A DNA stretch of 64,000 nucleotides from Chelydra serpentina (GCA_037349315.1 JBAIAC010000051.1:29548001-29612000); one strand, 5' to 3'. Shown: positions 22,121 to 33,542, numbered from the stretch's first letter. Numbers and translations are program-made. Notes: generated by a model from the letters alone, not told the origin.

Positions 22121-22512
22121 TTAGAAGAATGTGAAAGTTGCAAAGTCAAGCACTCAGAAGTCAGGAAGTGTCAGATTTAAGGGTGCCGGTGCACCTTTAA
22201 CTCTGCCCTCTCTGTGCCTGTGTTTTATGAAACAATCTTCCCTTCCATAACACTGAAAGCTTGTAGCAGTTCTAGGAATAGAACCCAGCTCTCTTGGGTT
22301 TAAGTCCAGTGCCTTACCCACAAGAACACCCCTTCTTTTCTTGCAATCCTCTGCTTTTTTCACTGTCCATCCTGTGGATAGAATGAGGCAGAGGGATTTA
22401 TGTGAGGAAAGACTGTACTGTACTACACATGCAGAGGAGGGCTGGATTAAGGCTGCAAGAACATTTCCTAATCTTTGAGTGCTTGACTTTGCAACATTAA
22501 TATTCTTTTAAC
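22121..22512. repeat. Inverted-repeat element enclosing a tRNA-like segment
   Basis: Arms GAATGTGAAAGTTGCAAAGT...CAAGCACTCA (22129-22157) and GAGTGCTTGACTTTGCAACA (about 22479-22498) are inverted repeats, so the stretch is probably a small DNA transposon. Inside, on the minus strand (about 22335-22250), GTGGGTAAGGCACTGGACT and GGGTTCTATTCCTAGAACTG resemble pol III boxes A and B of a tRNA-derived SINE head. I do not see an intact cloverleaf. Confidence 0.5.
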
Positions 22513-23027
22513 ATATTATATTATTTCCTAAGTTTTTTAAAAAGCAAATTGGAAAAAAAAGAATTTGCCCTGTAGAACCATAATGACCTCCTACATGGCT
22601 CATTAGCAAGATAGGAACTATGGACCTGTAGAGCGACAGTACAACCCTCTACTGATCAAGCTAAAAGAATAACTGATAGCAGTAGTAGACTGATACCCTT
22701 TTGAGGACCAGCTACTAGAGGGGGACACAACATGCAAATTTTAAACAGCAAACATCTTTAAAAGCTTGATTGAGCATGTGTGAATGTTGATTTCAAGAGG
22801 CTTATAGCATCGACAAACCTGGATGAATTTTCATAAGGACAGCAAAAGGCACTTCCCTGACCCATGGACAACACCTCTGCCACATATTGTTTTTCCATAA
22901 TTTTGGCCTCAGAAATTGGCCTTTGTTGAAACTTTACAAAAACTGAAACAAAAATCAACAGTCTGAAGAAGAGCAAACATGGACATTTTCAGCCCAAAAC
23001 AATTAAAAAGTTAGGAAAACTTATAAT

Positions 23028-24642
23028 TAGGGCTCTCGATTAATCACAGTTAACTAAAAAAAAAAATGCAATTAATCAGTTTTAATTGCACTGTTAAATA
23101 GAATCCCAACTGAAATTTTATTAAATATTTTGGATGTTTTTCTTCATTTTCAAATATACTGACTTCAATTACAACACAGAATACAAAATGTACTGTGCTA
23201 TTTTGTAATCAAAAATAATATAAATATTTGCATTGTAAAAATGATAAAAGAAAGAAATAGTATCTTTCAATTCACCTCATACAAGTACTGCAGCGCAATC
23301 CCTTTATCATGAAAGTGCAACTTACAAATGTAGATTTGTTTTGTTACATAACTGCACTCAAAACCAAAACAATGTAAAACTTTAGAGCTTACAAGTCCAC
23401 TCAGTCCTACTTCTTGTTCAGTCAACTGCTAAGATAAACAAGTTTGTTTACATTTACGGAAGATAATGCTGCCTGCTTCTTATTTACGTCACCTGAAGGT
23501 GGGAACAGGCGTTCGCATGGCGCTTTTGTAGCCGGCATTGCAAAGTATTTACGTGCCAGATATGCTAAACACTCATATGCCCCTTCATGCTTCAGCCAAC
23601 ATTCCAGAGGACATGCTTCCGTTAAAAAAATAATGCGTTAATTAAATTTGTGACTGAACTCCTTGGGGGAGAATTGCATGCCTCCTGCTCCTTTACCTGC
23701 ATTCTGCCATACATTTCATGTTATAGCAGTCTCGGATGATGACCCAGCACATGTTGTTCGTTTTAAGAACACTTTCACTGCAGATCTGACAAAATGAAAA
23801 GAAGGTATCAAGGTGAGATTTCTAGAGACAGATACACCACTCCACCCAAGGGCTAAGAATCTGAAGTGCCTTCCAAAATCTGAGAGGGTCAAGGTGTGAA
23901 GCATGCTTTCAGATGTCTTAAAAGAGCGACACTCTGAGGCAAAAACTACAGAACCCAAACCACCAAAAAAGAAAATCAACCTTCTGCTGGTGGCTTCTGA
24001 CTCAGATAATGAAAATGAACATGCATTGGTCTGCACTGTTCTGAATCATTATCGAGCAGAACCGGTCATCAGCATGGACACACACCCTCTGGAATGGTGG
24101 TTGAAGCACAAAGGGACATATGAATCTTTAGCACATCTAGCACGTAAATATCTTGCAATGCCGACTACACAGTGCCATGTGAATACCTGTTCTCACTTCC
24201 AGGTGACATTGTAAACAAGCAGCAGGCAGCATTATCTCCTGCAAATGTAAACAAATGTTTTTGTCTGAGCAACTGGCTGAACAAGTAGGACTGAGTGGAC
24301 GTGTAGGTTCTACATTTTTGCATAGTTTTATTTTTGAATGCAAGTTTTTTTATACATAATTCTACATTTGTAAGTTCAACTTTCATGATAAAGAGATTGC
24401 ACTACAGTATTTGTAATAGGGGAATTGAAAAATACTATTTCTTTTGTTTTTTTACAGTGCAAATATTTGTAATTAAAAATCTAAAGTGAGCACTGTACAT
24501 TTTGTATTCTGTGTTGTAACTAAAATCAATATATTTGAAAATATAGAAAATATCCAAAATATATAATAAAATGGTATTCTGTTATTGTTTAACAGCGTCA
24601 TTAATCGCACCATTATTTTTTTTTCATCACTTGGCAGCCCTA
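23028..24642. mobile_element. 1.6-kb hAT element with long inverted arms
   Basis: Ends TAGGGCTCTCGATTAATC and CACTTGGCAGCCCTA carry inverted termini. Flanks CTTATAAT and GTTATAAC share the central six bases of an 8-bp duplication. About 500-bp arms are inverted relative to each other, with phrases such as ACAGAATACAAAATGTACTG near 23176 and GTACATTTTGTATTCTGTG near 24495. Between them lies a transposase remnant (23740-24215). Confidence 0.8.
23740..24215 (+). pseudogene. hAT transposase C-terminal remnant
   Basis: The translation shows KNLKCLPKSER, then LSDVLKERHSEA, a charged linker, and the hAT dimerisation segment YRAEPVISMDTHPLEWWLKH followed by YESLAHLARKYLAMPTT. The order L.YR.EP, PL.WW..H, Y..LA.LA.KYL is characteristic of hAT-family (ZBED/Charlie-like) transposases. 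A TGA near 23897 replaces the expected Trp, and the end is degraded where CERLFS would be expected. The BED finger and most of the catalytic domain are absent, so the element depended on a transposase made elsewhere. Confidence 0.8.
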
Positions 24643-25429
24643 GTTATAACAACTGAAAAGAGGGGTTTCTAATGGAAAGTGTTGTGCCATGCTGCCAACT
24701 CCACTTATAATGAAATTATTTTAAAAATAGGTAGGAAGAGACAGTATACACTTAGACTCTCCCAATTGCTACAGGTGACCAGCTTGAGATATATTAGTCA
24801 TTAAAAAGCAGTGGGAAGTCACCCAGTCACCCCTGAAGAAGGCTTGACAGCTAAGGAGGTGATGGGACACATCTGCTCTAATCCAGCACAATCCAAGGCA
24901 TACCCACCTGATGGCTGTCTAGAAGAAATAATCTGGTAGGTTCTCAGGTTTAATTCCTAGAGGGTATCACAGAAAAATCCAGTACAACTGGCAGTCTCAG
25001 CAAGATAGACATCACACAGCTAACTCCTACCTCACCTTAGGCCTCTGAATAGCCTGGATAGTTGCCAAAATAAAAACCCAACAGAAGGAACCCTCTGCCG
25101 GGTAATGACTGGAGTGGAAACCAGCACAACACACCTACATATAAATGACAGCCCTGTTGCTTTAGAGTCCCTGGGGGATAACAGCCTGGGATCTCTCACC
25201 CAGTCTCTGCCCTGCATAAGTATTTATACATCAAAGTCCTAAAACAAAGATGACCAAAGTGCAGCTCATTGGCCCACAGTCACACAGGGTCCACAGTGCA
25301 GCTCTCACCTGGAGACACAGCCAGTCCCAAATTTGATTCCGAGCAACCTCCACTAGGAGCTCCCCATATATACATCTCCAAGTTAGTCATGAGGGCAGAT
25401 TCAAGACATTAGTCTCTACAGTTTGGGCA
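24643..25429. other. No recognised gene
   Basis: Unique-looking sequence with short motif-free open frames. No transposon ends identified. Confidence 0.45.
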
Positions 25430-25912
25430 CAGTCCTTGACGTTAATAAATTAGAGAGGGTTCAAAGAAGAGCCAAGACAGTGATTAAAAGATTAGAAAAC
25501 ATGTCTTATCGCCACACATTCAAGGAGCTCAATTTACTTAGAGAGTACTTACTTACAAAGAGAAGGTAAAGGGGTGATTTGATTACAGCCTACAAATACC
25601 TACATGGAAAACAAATGTTTAATAACGGGATCTTCAATCTAGCAGAGAAAGGTCTAACATGACCCAATGGGTGGAAGTTAAAGCCAGACAAATTAAAAAA
25701 GGAAATAAGGTATACATTTGTAATGGGGAGAGTAACTAATCACTGGATCAGTTTAGCAAAGGTTGTGGTGGATTCTCTATCACTGATGATTTTTAAATCA
25801 AGAATGGATATTTTTCTAAAAGATCTGCTCTTAGAATTATTGTGGGGAAATTCTATGGCATGAACTATACAGGAGGTCAGACTAGATGATCACAGTGGTC
25901 CATTCTGAATGA
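25430..25912 (+). mobile_element. Old CR1 fragment (ORF2 C-terminus and 3' UTR)
   Basis: A decayed version of the CR1 tail. The order KLERVQRR...TFKELNLL, GDLITAYKYL, and a 3' UTR with GGAGGTCAGACTAGATGATC is visible across several frames. The tail CAGTGGTCC identifies a different, older subfamily from copies A-J. Confidence 0.75.
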
Positions 25913-25914
25913 AA

Positions 25915-26264
25915 CGTTCGCTTATGCATGAATAAGCAGAGTTAATAACCAACCACTAGACCAGGATGGGGACAGTGATTGTAAAATGCTGGGGGAGATT
26001 AGAGAGGCTACAAAACCAGAAAACTCAATAATAATGGGATATTTCAAACATGTTGACTAGGAACATTTCATGCCAGGATGGGATGCAGATATAAAATTTC
26101 TCAACACCATTAATGACTACTTCTTGATTTTGTCCTGAATGGAGCACACTTTCTGGTCCAAGAGGAGACTATAGATGAACTGCTTGGTAATAGCAATCAT
26201 AATTTAGTTAATTTTAACATCCTTGTAAGTGGGGAAAATATCAAAGAAGCTCACCAGAGTAGCT
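25915..26264 (+). mobile_element. Old CR1 fragment (endonuclease region)
   Basis: Decayed coding resembling the APE endonuclease region of CR1, with a GNSNHNLV-like version of the SDH motif near 26190. It joins directly to CR1 copy B, so it may be an older copy into which B inserted. Confidence 0.5.
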
Positions 26265-28430
26265 TCGGGGAAGAAATTGAAAAGGAAGCAATAGTGGATG
26301 GGAACCTGGGAGGCAGTGACCATGAGATGGTCGAGTTCAGGATCCTAACACAAGGAAGAAAGGAGAGCAGTAGAACACAGACCCTGGACTTCAGAAAAGC
26401 AGACTTCGACTCCCTCAGGGAACTGATGGGCAAGGTCCCCTGGGAGAATAACATGACAGGGAAAGGAGTTGAGGAAAGCTGGCTGTATTTTAAAGAATCC
26501 TTATTGAGGTTACAGGAACAAACCATCCCGATGTGTAGGAAGAAAAGTAAATATGGCAGGCGACCAGCTTGGCTTAACAGTGAAATCCTTGCTCGTCTTA
26601 CACACAGAAAAGCAGCTTACAAGAAGTGGAAGATTGGACAAATGACCAGGGAGGAGTATAAAAATATTGTTCAGGCATGCAGGAGTGAAATTAGGAAGGC
26701 CAAATCACACTTGGAGTTGCAGCTAGCCGGAGATATTAGGAGTAACAGGAAGGGTTTCTTCAAGTATATTAGCAACAAGAAAAAAGTCAAGGAAAGTGTG
26801 GGCCCCTTGCTGAATGAGGGAGGGAACCTAGTGACAGAGGATGTGGAGAAAGCTAGTGTACTCAATGCTTTTTTTGCCTCTGTCTTCACAGACAAGGTCA
26901 GCTCCCAGACGGCTGCACTCCGCAGAACGGTATGGGGAGGAGGGGACCAGCCCTCTGTGGAGAAAGAAGTAGTTCGGAACTATTTAGCAAAGCTGGACGA
27001 GCACAAGTCCATGGGGCCGGATGCTAAAGAAGAGGGTGCTAAAGAAGTTGGCCGATGAGATTGCAGAGCCATTGGCCATTATCTTTGAAAAATCATGGCA
27101 ATCGGGGGAGGTCCCGGATGACTGGAAAAAAGGGAAGAAGGAAGATCCGGGGATCTACAGGCCAATCAGTCTCACCTCAGTCCCTGGAAAAATCATGGAA
27201 CAGGTCCTCAAGGAATCAATTCTGAACCACTTAAAGGAGAGGAAAGTGATCAGGAACAGTCAGCATGGATTCACCAAGGGCAAGTCATGCCTGAATAACC
27301 TAATTGCCTTCTATGATGAGAAAACTGGCTCTGTGGATGAGGGGAAAGCAGTGGATGTGCTATTTCTTGACTTTAGCAAAGCTTTTGATACAGTCTCCCA
27401 CAGTATTCTTGCCAGCAAGTTAAAGTAGTATGGGCTGGATGAATGGACGGTAAGGTGGATAGAAAACTGGCTAGATGGTCGGGCTCAACGGGTAGTGATC
27501 AATGGCTCCATGTCTCGTTGGCAGCCGGTATCAAGTGGAGTGCCCCAAGGGGCGGTGCTGGGGCCGGTTTTGTTCGATATCTTCATTAACGATCTGGAGG
27601 ATGGTGTGGACTGCACCCTCAGCAAGTTTGCAGATGACACTAAACTGGGAGGAATGGTTGATACGCTGGAGGGTAGGGATAGGATACAGAGGGACATAGA
27701 CAAATTAGAGGATTGGGCCAAAAGAAATCTGATGAGGTTCAACAAGGACAAGTGCAGAGTCCTGCACTTAGGACGGACGAATCCCATGCACTGCTACAGA
27801 CTAGGGACCGAATGGCTGGGCAGCAGTTCTGCAGAAAAGGACCTAGGGGTTACAGTGGACGAAAAGCTGAATATGAGTCAACAGTGTGCCCTTGTTGCCA
27901 AGAAGGCTAATGGCATTTTGGGTTGTATAAGTAGGGGCATTTCCAGCAGATCGAGGGACGTGATCATTCCCCTCTAATCGGCACTGGTGAGGCCTCATTT
28001 GGAGTACTGTGTCCAGTTTTGGGCCCCACACTACAAGAAGGATGTGGATAAATTGGAAAGAGTTAGGCGGATGGCAACAAAAATGATTAGGGGGCTGGAG
28101 CACATGACTCATGAGGAGAGGCTGAGGGAACTGGGATTGTTTAGCCTGCAGAAGATAAGAATGAGGGGGGATTTGATAGCTGCTTTCAACTTCCTGAAAG
28201 GGGGTTCCAAGGAGGATGGATCTAGACTGTTCTCAGTGGTAGAAGATGACAGAACAAGGAGTAATGGTCTCAAGTTGCAGAGGGGGAGATTTAGGTTGGA
28301 TATTAGGACAAACTTTTTCACTAGCAGGGTGGTGAAGAACTGGAATGGGTTACCTAGGGAGGTGGTGGAATCTCCTTCCTTAGAGGTTTTTAAGGTCAGG
28401 CTTGACAAAGCCCTGGCTGGGATGATTTAG
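26265..28430 (+). pseudogene. CR1-B ORF2, frameshifted with two nonsense codons
   Basis: The end of the endonuclease (SDHE motif at about 26317-26328) and the RT are present, including [27 protein letters not shown] and FADDTK. Lesions are a templated 2-bp net loss near 27023-27032 that shifts frame, and a 27-bp in-frame deletion near 27132 between A6 runs. There are also stops at 27426-27428 (Lys to TAG) and 27975-27977 (Tyr to TAA). From 27021 to 28430 the frame is otherwise continuous. The 5' limit is truncation on insertion, usual for LINEs. Confidence 0.9.
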
Positions 28431-28500
28431 TTCGGGTTGGTCCTGCTTTGAGCAGGGGGTTGTACTAGATGACCTTCTGAGGTCCCTTTCAACCCTTTCA
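26265..28500 (+). mobile_element. CR1 LINE copy B, 5'-truncated
   Basis: Begins in the end of the endonuclease domain (EEAIVDGNLGGSDHEMVEF) and runs through RT to the CR1 3' UTR. The terminal ATTCTATG repeats are replaced by TTTCAACCCTTTCAACTC, where a Penelope-like element begins. The PLE therefore inserted into or just beside the CR1 tail. Confidence 0.92.
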
Positions 28501-28501
28501 A

Positions 28502-30549
28502 CTCAAAGAATTTTTCCAACAGACCTCTATACAACATACTAAGCCACAGAATCCTTCCTACCAAAACTACAAAAAGAAGGATTCTGCGTGGACTCCTCCT
28601 GAAGGTCAAAACAACAAATTGGACTTCTACATAGACTGCTTCCGTCGCCGTGCTCGAGCTGAAATTGTAGAAAATCAAAATCACTTGCCCCATAACCTCA
28701 GCCGTGCAGAACACAATGCCATCAACAGCCTCAGGGACAACCCTAACATCATAATCAAAAAGGCTGACAAAGGAGGAGCTGTCGTCATCATGAAAAAGTT
28801 GGAATATGAACAAGAAGCTGTCAGGCAGCTCTGTAACTCCACATTCTACAGGCCTTTATCCTCTGACCCCACTGAGGAGTACCAAAAGAAACTGCACCAT
28901 CTGCTCCAGAAACTCCCTGGAAAAGCACAAGAACAAATTCGTACAGACACGTGCCTAGAACCCCGACCAGGCACATTCTATCTGCTACCCAAGATCCATA
29001 AACCTGGTAATCCTGAATGCCCCATCATCTCAGGCATTGGCACCCTAACAGCAGGATTGTCTGGCTATGTAGACTCTCTCCTCAGGCCCTATGCTACCAG
29101 CACTCTCAGCTATCTTCGCGACACCACTAACTTCCTGAGGAAACTACAATCCATCGGTGATCTTCCAGACAACACCATCCTGGCCACTATGGATGTAGAA
29201 GCCCTCTACACTAACATTCCACACAATGATGGACTACAAGCTGTCAGGAACAGTATCCCCGATACTACCACGGCTAACCTGGTAGCCGAACTTTGTGATT
29301 TTGTCCTCACCCACAACTATTTCACATTTGGGGACAATATTTACCTTCAAGTCAGTGGCACTGCTATGGGTACCCGTATGGCCCCACAGTATGCCAACAT
29401 TTTTATGGCTGACTTAGAACAACGCTTCCTCAGCTCTCGTCGCCTAACACCCCTACTCTACTTGCGCTACATTGATGATATCTTCATCATTTGGACCCAT
29501 GGAAAAGAAGCCCTTGAGGAATTCCACCATGATTTCAACAATTTCCATCCCACCATCAACCTCAGCCTAGACCAGTCCACACAAGCGGTCCATTTCCTAG
29601 ACACCACTGTGCTAATAAGTGATGGTCACATTAACACCACCCTATACCGGAAACCTACTGACCGCTATACTTACCTACGTGCTTCCAGCTTCCATCCTGG
29701 ACACACCACACGATCCATTGTTTACAGCCAAGCTCTAAGATACAACCGCATTTGCTCCAATCCCTCAGACAGAGACAAACACCTACAAGATCTCTATCAA
29801 GCATTCTTACAACTACAATACCCACCTGCTGAAGTGAAAAAACAGATCGACAGGGCCAAAAGAGTACCCAGGAGTCACCTACTACAAGACAGGCCCAAAA
29901 AAGAAAATAACAGAACACCCTAGCCATCACCTTTAGCCCCCAACTAAAACCTCTCCAGCGCATCATCAAAGATCTACAACCTATCCTAAAAGATGATCCC
30001 TCACTCTCACAGATCTCGGGGGACAGACCAATCCTTGCTTACAGACAGCCCCCCAACCTGAAGCAAATACTCACCAGCAACCACACACCATACAACAAAA
30101 ACACCAACCCAGGAACCTATCCTTGCAACAAAGCCCGATGCCAACTCTGTCAACATATTGATTCAAGTGATACCATCACAGGGCCTAATCACATCCGCCA
30201 CGCCATCAGGGGCTCATTCACCTGCACATCTACCAATGTGATATATGCCATCATGTGCCAGCAATGCCCCTCTGCCATGTACATTGGCCAAACCGGACAG
30301 TCTCTACGCAAAAGAATAAATGGACATAAATCTGACATCAGGAATCATAACATTCAAAAACCAGTAGGTGAACACTTCAACCTCCCTGATCACTCAGTGA
30401 CAGATTTGAGGATAGCAGTGTTGCGACAGATTAACTCCAAAAGCAGACTTCAAAGAGAAACTATTGAACTCGAATTGATAAGCAAACTAGATTGCGTTGC
30501 CTCCGGATTAAATCGAGATTTGGAATGGCTCGGCCATTATGTTAATTGA
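28502..30549 (+). pseudogene. Penelope-like polyprotein, RT + GIY-YIG, one frameshift
   Basis: The first frame is open from 28502 (before any ATG) to 29923. It includes the N-terminal WTPPEGQ and ADKGGAVVIM, RT segments LPKIHKPG and MDVEALYTNIPH, ALGT-type GTAMGTRMAPQYANIFMA and the catalytic YIDDIFIIW. A missing A near 29919 (compare 57599 in copy 2) shifts frame and creates TAG at 29921-29923. In the shifted frame a Cys-rich linker (CNKARCQLC) precedes the GIY-YIG domain: VIYAIMC, MYIGQTGQSLRKRINGH, and the Glu-bearing HFNLPDHS segment. The protein would reverse-transcribe its RNA and cleave the target. One base separates it from a continuous frame. Confidence 0.9.
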
Positions 30550-30745
30550 ATCTATTTCCCTTAAGTTAACGATCCTCATTCACACCTGTGTGACCATCTT
30601 GTTTATCACTTCAAAAGCTTTTTCTTCCCCTGCTGTCATGTTTCCTCTCAACTAATTAGCCTCTTAAGATTGGTCTATACACCTGGACCATCATGTTTCT
30701 CTGACTGTATAAATGTCTGTCTGCAATGTGTTTCATTCCATCCAT

Positions 30746-30773
30746 CCGATGAAGTGGGTATTAACCCACGAAA
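30746..30773 (+). ncRNA. Hammerhead-ribozyme-like motif in Penelope 3' region
   Basis: CCGATGA (core consensus CTGATGA, one mismatch) is followed by a perfect six-pair stem (GTGGGT / ACCCAC, loop ATTA) and then GAAA. This is the central hammerhead layout. Penelope-like elements are known to carry hammerhead motifs. I cannot identify the stem III and cleavage site by eye, and the core U-to-C change would be expected to harm activity, so this is a degenerate candidate. Confidence 0.45.
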
Positions 30774-30879
30774 GCTTATGCTGAAATAAATTTGTTAGTC
30801 TCTAAGGTGCTACAAGTTTTTCTTTCTTATTTTCGTTTTGCTGACACAGACTAACACGGCTACTACACTTAAACTTACT

Positions 30880-33506
30880 CCTTGTTCTGTCATCTTCTAC
30901 CACTGAGAACAGTCTAGATCCATCCTCTCTGGAACCCCCTTTCAGGAAGTTGAAAGCAGCTATCAAATCCCCCCTCATTCTTCTCTTCTGCAGGCTAAAC
31001 AATCCCTGTTCCCTCAGCCTCTCCTCATGAGTCATGTGCTCCAGCCCCCTAATCATTTTTGTTGCCCTCCGTTGGACTCTTTCCAATTTATCCACATCCT
31101 TCTTGTAGTGGGGGCCCAAAACTGGATACAGTACTCCAAGTAAGGCCTCAGCAGTGCCGAATACAGGGGAATAATCATGTCCCTTCATCTGCTGGAAATG
31201 CCCCTACTTATACAACCCAAAATGCCGTTAGCCTTCTTGGCAACAAGGGCACACTGTTGACTCATATTCAGCTTTTCGTCCACTGTAACCCCTAGGTCCT
31301 TTTCTGCAGAACTGCTGCCCAGCCATTCGGTCCCTAGTCTGCAGCAGTGCATGGGATTCTTCGCTCCTAAGTGCAGGACTCTGCACTTGTTCTTGTTGAA
31401 CCTCATCAGATTTCTTTTGGCCCAATCCTCTAATTTGTCTAGGTCCCTCTGTATCCTATCCCAACCCTGCAGAGTATCAACCACTCCTCCCAGTTTAGTG
31501 TCATCTGCAAACTTGCGGAGGGTGCAGTCCACACCATCCTCCAGATCGTTAATGAAGATATCGAACAAAACCGGCCCCAGCACCGACCCTTGGGGCACTC
31601 CACTTGATACTGGCTGCCAACTAGACATGGAGCCATTGATCACTACCCATTGAGACCGACCATCCACCTTAGCATCCATTCATCCAGCCCATACTTCTTT
31701 AACTTGCTGGCAAGAATACTGTGGGAGACTGTATCAAAAGCTTTGCTAAAGTCAAGAAATAGCACATCTACTGCTTTCCCCTGATCCACAGAGCCAGTTA
31801 TCTCATCATAGAAGGCAATTAGGTTAGTCAGGCATGACTTCCCCTTGGTGAATCCATGCTGACTGTTCCTGATCACTTTCCTCTCCTTTAAGTGGTTCAG
31901 AATTGATTCCTTGAGGACCTGTTCCATGATTTGTCCAGGGACTGAGGTGAGACTGACTGGCCTGTAGTTCCCCGGATCTTCCTTCTTCCCTTTTTTAAAG
32001 ATGGGCACTACATTAGCTTTTTTCCAGTCATCCGGGACCTCCCCCGATTGCCATGATTTGTCAAAGATAATGGCCAATGGCTCTGTAATCACATCGGCCA
32101 ACTCCCTTAACACCCTCGGATGCAGTACATCCGGCCCCATGGACTTGTGTTCGTCCAGCTTTTCTAAATAGTCCCGAACTACTTCTTTCTCCACAGAGGG
32201 CTGGTCACCTCCACCCCATACCGTGCTGCGGAGTGCAGCGCCTGGGAGCTGACCTTGAGTACACTAGCTTTCTCCACATCCTCTGTCACTAGGTTCCCTC
32301 CCTCATTCAGCAAGGGGCCCACACTTTCCTTGACTACCTTTTTGTTGCTCACATACCTGAAGAAACCCTTCTTGTAACTCCTAACATCTCCGGCTAGCTG
32401 CAACTCCAAGTGTGGTTTGACCTTCCTAATTTCACTCCTGCATGCCTGAGCAATATTTTTATACTCCTCCCTGGTCATCTGTCCAGTCTTCCACTTCTTG
32501 TAAGCTGCTTTTTTGTGTTTAAGACGAGCAAGGATTTCACTGTTAAGCCAAGCTGGTCGCCTGCCATATTTACTTTTCTTTCTACACATCGGGATGGTTT
32601 GTTCCTGTAACCTCAATAAGGATTCTTTAAAATACAGCCAGCTTTCCTCAACTCCTTTCCCCCTCATGTTATTCTCCCAGGGGACCTTGCCCATCAGTTC
32701 CCTGAGGGAGTCAAAGTCTGCTTTTCTGAAGTCCAGGCTCTGTGTTCTACTGCTCTCCTTTCTTCCTTGTGTCAGGATCCTGAACTCGACCATCTCATGG
32801 TCACTGCCTCCCAGGTTCCTATCCACTATTGCTTCCTCTACTATTTCTTCCGTTTCTGAGCAGCAGGTCAAGAAGAGCTTTTCCCCTAGTTGGTTCTTCC
32901 AGCATCTGCACCAGGAAATTGTCCCGTACACTTTCCAAAAACTTCCTGGATTGTCTGTGCACCGCTGTATTACTCTCCCAGCAGATATCGGGGTGATGAA
33001 AGTCACCCATGAGAACCAGGGCCTGTGATCTAGTAACTTCTCTTAGTTGCTGGAAGAAAGCCTGGTCCACCTCATCCACCTGGTCTGGTAGTCTGTAGCA
33101 GACTCCCACCACGACATTACCCTTGTTGTTCATACTTCTAAATTTAATCCAGAGACTCTGGTTTTTCTGCAGTTTCATACTGGAGCTCTGAGCAGTCATA
33201 CTGCTCTCTTACATACAACGCAACTTCCCCACCTTTTCTACCCTGCTTATCCCTCCTGAACAGTTTATATCCATCCATGACAGTACTCCAATCATGTGAG
33301 TTATCCCACCAAGTCTCTGTTATTCCAATTACATCATAATTCCATGACTGCGCCAGGACTTCCAGTTCTCCCTGCTTGTTCCCCAGGCTTCTTGCATTTC
33401 TGTATAGGCACTTAAGATAACTCAGTGATCGTCCTGCTGTCCCAATATGGGGCAGGAGTCCTCCCCTCTTGCACTCACCTACGTGTGCTTCCTCCCGGTA
33501 TCCCAC
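30880..33506 (-). pseudogene. CR1-C ORF2 (APE endonuclease + RT), several frameshifts
   Basis: The start at 33506 follows ORF1 closely. The APE-type endonuclease that nicks target DNA shows [47 protein letters not shown] and NLGGSDHEMVEF. The RT shows [40 protein letters not shown] and FADDTK. Frameshifts occur near 33150, 32860, 32190, 31670 and 31188, so it is a pseudogene. The extreme C-terminus ([10 protein letters not shown] onward) is lost at the Penelope junction. Confidence 0.92.
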
Positions 33507-33542
33507 TTACCTCGGGGCTTTAGTCTCCTTCCCCCGGTCAAC

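Larger units (their letters stand above)
28500..30872 (+). mobile_element. Penelope-like element copy 1
   Basis: Carries RT followed by a GIY-YIG endonuclease, the defining architecture of EN+ Penelope-like elements. A 3' non-coding part follows, ending near GACACAGACTAACACGGCTAC. It lies between CR1-B (plus strand) and CR1-C (minus strand), and CR1-C starts without its normal 3' end at this junction. The 5' end is truncated inside the coding region. Confidence 0.9.

Noticed and set aside
22250..22335. tRNA gene on the minus strand
   Set aside because: Pol III boxes are recognisable but no complete acceptor or anticodon stem can be folded by eye, and it sits inside an inverted-repeat element.
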